From: Oscillospiraceae bacterium
GTDB taxonomy: Bacteria; Bacillota; Clostridia; Oscillospirales; Ruminococcaceae
Direction: 5' to 3'
Assembly (NCBI GenBank): GCA_018110855.1
Contig: JAGBFZ010000275.1
Span: 1-15,846, forward strand
DNA length: 15,846 nucleotides
This document shows, one piece after another, positions 15,393 through 15,846 of the stretch. The translations under genes were made by a program, and so were the position numbers. Each line of letters opens with the position of its first letter. Position 1 is the first letter of the stretch. The notes below the pieces were generated by a model, which saw nothing but the letters and a program-made list of their open reading frames with translations, searched no databases and was not told the DNA's origin.

Positions 15393-15773
15393 TTACTTTC
15401 CTTTCTTGCTGCTGCTTAATAACTTATCCGAAATAAAGCCTGCCGCCTCGCTTTCCGAATAACCCAGCCTGTTCATGGCTGAAAGGAAATCGGAAACGAC
15501 CTTATCCGCAAGCTCCTCTCTCAGCTTGGCGATCCTTTGAGGATCGTCTGTGATAAATCTTCCCGATGTCCTCCGGGAGTAGACAATGCCCCGATTTTCA
15601 AGCTCGGTAAGCGCCTTCTGCATAGTGTTGGGATTCACATTAGCCTGAGCTGCAAATTCCCTGACGGACGAAAGCTTGTCACCGGGGGATAAAAGCCCCG
15701 AAGCGATCATCTGTTCAAGCTGACTTACCACCTGAAGATAAATGGGGGTATCGGGTGTAAATACCCAATGCAT
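15393..15773 (-). CDS. GntR-family transcriptional regulator, YtrA type
   Basis: This is a small DNA-binding protein that probably represses its own operon. The 126-residue protein has an N-terminal winged helix (about 8-75): PIYLQVVSQLEQMIASGLLSPGDKLSSVREFAAQANVNPNTMQKALTELENRGIVYSRRTSGRFI contains the GntR pattern. A short C-terminal helical tail (about 80-126) has no ligand domain, as in YtrA-type regulators, which commonly precede ABC transporter genes. I chose ATG 15773 because AGGAGG (15780-15785) lies 6 bases ahead. The upstream in-frame ATG at 15809 falls inside the promoter. It lies 6 bases from the membrane fusion gene. What signal releases it is unknown; cell-envelope stress or antibiotics would fit the subfamily. 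Confidence 0.9.
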   Translation of the reverse strand: MHWVFTPDTPIYLQVVSQLEQMIASGLLSPGDKLSSVREFAAQANVNPNTMQKALTELENRGIVYSRRTSGRFITDDPQRIAKLREELADKVVSDFLSAMNRLGYSESEAAGFISDKLLSSSKKGK

Positions 15774-15789
15774 TACGATCCTCCTTATT

Positions 15790-15815
15790 GTATTATTGTC
15801 ATAGTACAATAATAC
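15790..15815 (-). promoter_or_regulatory. Palindromic operator, probable GntR binding site
   Basis: GTATTATTGT (15790-15799) and ACAATAATAC (15806-15815) form a perfect 10-bp inverted repeat with a 6-base centre. It covers the -10 box (15809-15814) and the predicted transcription start near 15802, so a bound repressor would block transcription. It lies directly before the GntR gene, which points to autoregulation. Confidence 0.75.
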
Positions 15816-15837
15816 TACAAGAGGAATATTTTTTCAA
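15809..15837 (-). promoter_or_regulatory. SigmaA-type promoter of the gntR-ABC operon
   Basis: On the minus strand TTGAAA (15837-15832) and TATTAT (15814-15809) are separated by 17 bases. The leader to the gntR start would be about 30 bases. It is the only good promoter seen for the four minus-strand genes, whose gaps are 13 bases or less. Confidence 0.75.
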
Positions 15838-15846
15838 TCATAATAA

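Noticed and set aside
15774..15809. Upstream ATG giving the GntR protein twelve extra residues
   Set aside because: It is inside the operator and at the -10 box, so it would not be in the transcript, while AGGAGG is ideally placed for ATG 15773.

Overview
The window is a stretch of bacterial chromosome built around phosphate and polyphosphate metabolism. Gene density, AAGGA-type ribosome sites, sigmaA-like promoters and protein style (YtrA-type GntR regulator, FtsA-like ATPase with a beta-grasp tail, streptococcal-type PstS) suggest a low- to mid-GC Firmicute. Codon use and wording resemble Ruminococcus/Oscillospiraceae, but that placement is an inference from familiarity; no rRNA or other marker is present.

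Layout, left to right. (1) 1-944, + strand: the C-terminal part of polyphosphate kinase 1, ending in a strong two-way terminator shared with a convergent gene. (2) 996-2069, - strand: a membrane GGDEF protein (probable diguanylate cyclase). Its promoter stands back to back with that of the next gene. (3) 2245-4413, + strand: a 722-residue FtsA/actin-like ATPase with an unusual beta-grasp-rich C-terminal half, closed by its own terminator. (4) 4496-11352, + strand: a complete phosphate operon, pstS-pstC-pstA-pstB-phoU-phoP-phoR, preceded by a cluster of PhoP-box-like TTTAC repeats and closed by a two-way terminator. (5) 15837-11391, - strand: a four-gene operon of a YtrA-type GntR repressor, a membrane fusion protein with a very long coiled coil, a MacB/LolD-type ABC ATPase and a MacB-type permease. 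It has a palindromic operator lying over its own -10 box.

How the parts work together. PstS captures phosphate, PstCA form the channel, PstB powers it, PhoU links transporter state to the PhoR kinase, and PhoR phosphorylates PhoP, which probably acts back on the TTTAC array upstream of pstS. PPK1 next door stores phosphate as polyphosphate. The right-hand operon looks like an independent export or envelope-stress module controlled by its first gene.

Points most worth a second look: the pstC ribosome site, whose Shine-Dalgarno sequence is separated from the start codon by a perfect 11-bp hairpin; the circularly permuted domain order of PstS; the dense TTTAC array; the FtsA-like protein with a beta-grasp tail; and the giant coiled coil of the membrane fusion protein. 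I see no RNA genes, insertion sequences, prophage or CRISPR. No gene-free stretch exceeds 300 bases; the longest, 4414-4689, holds a terminator and the pst control region.
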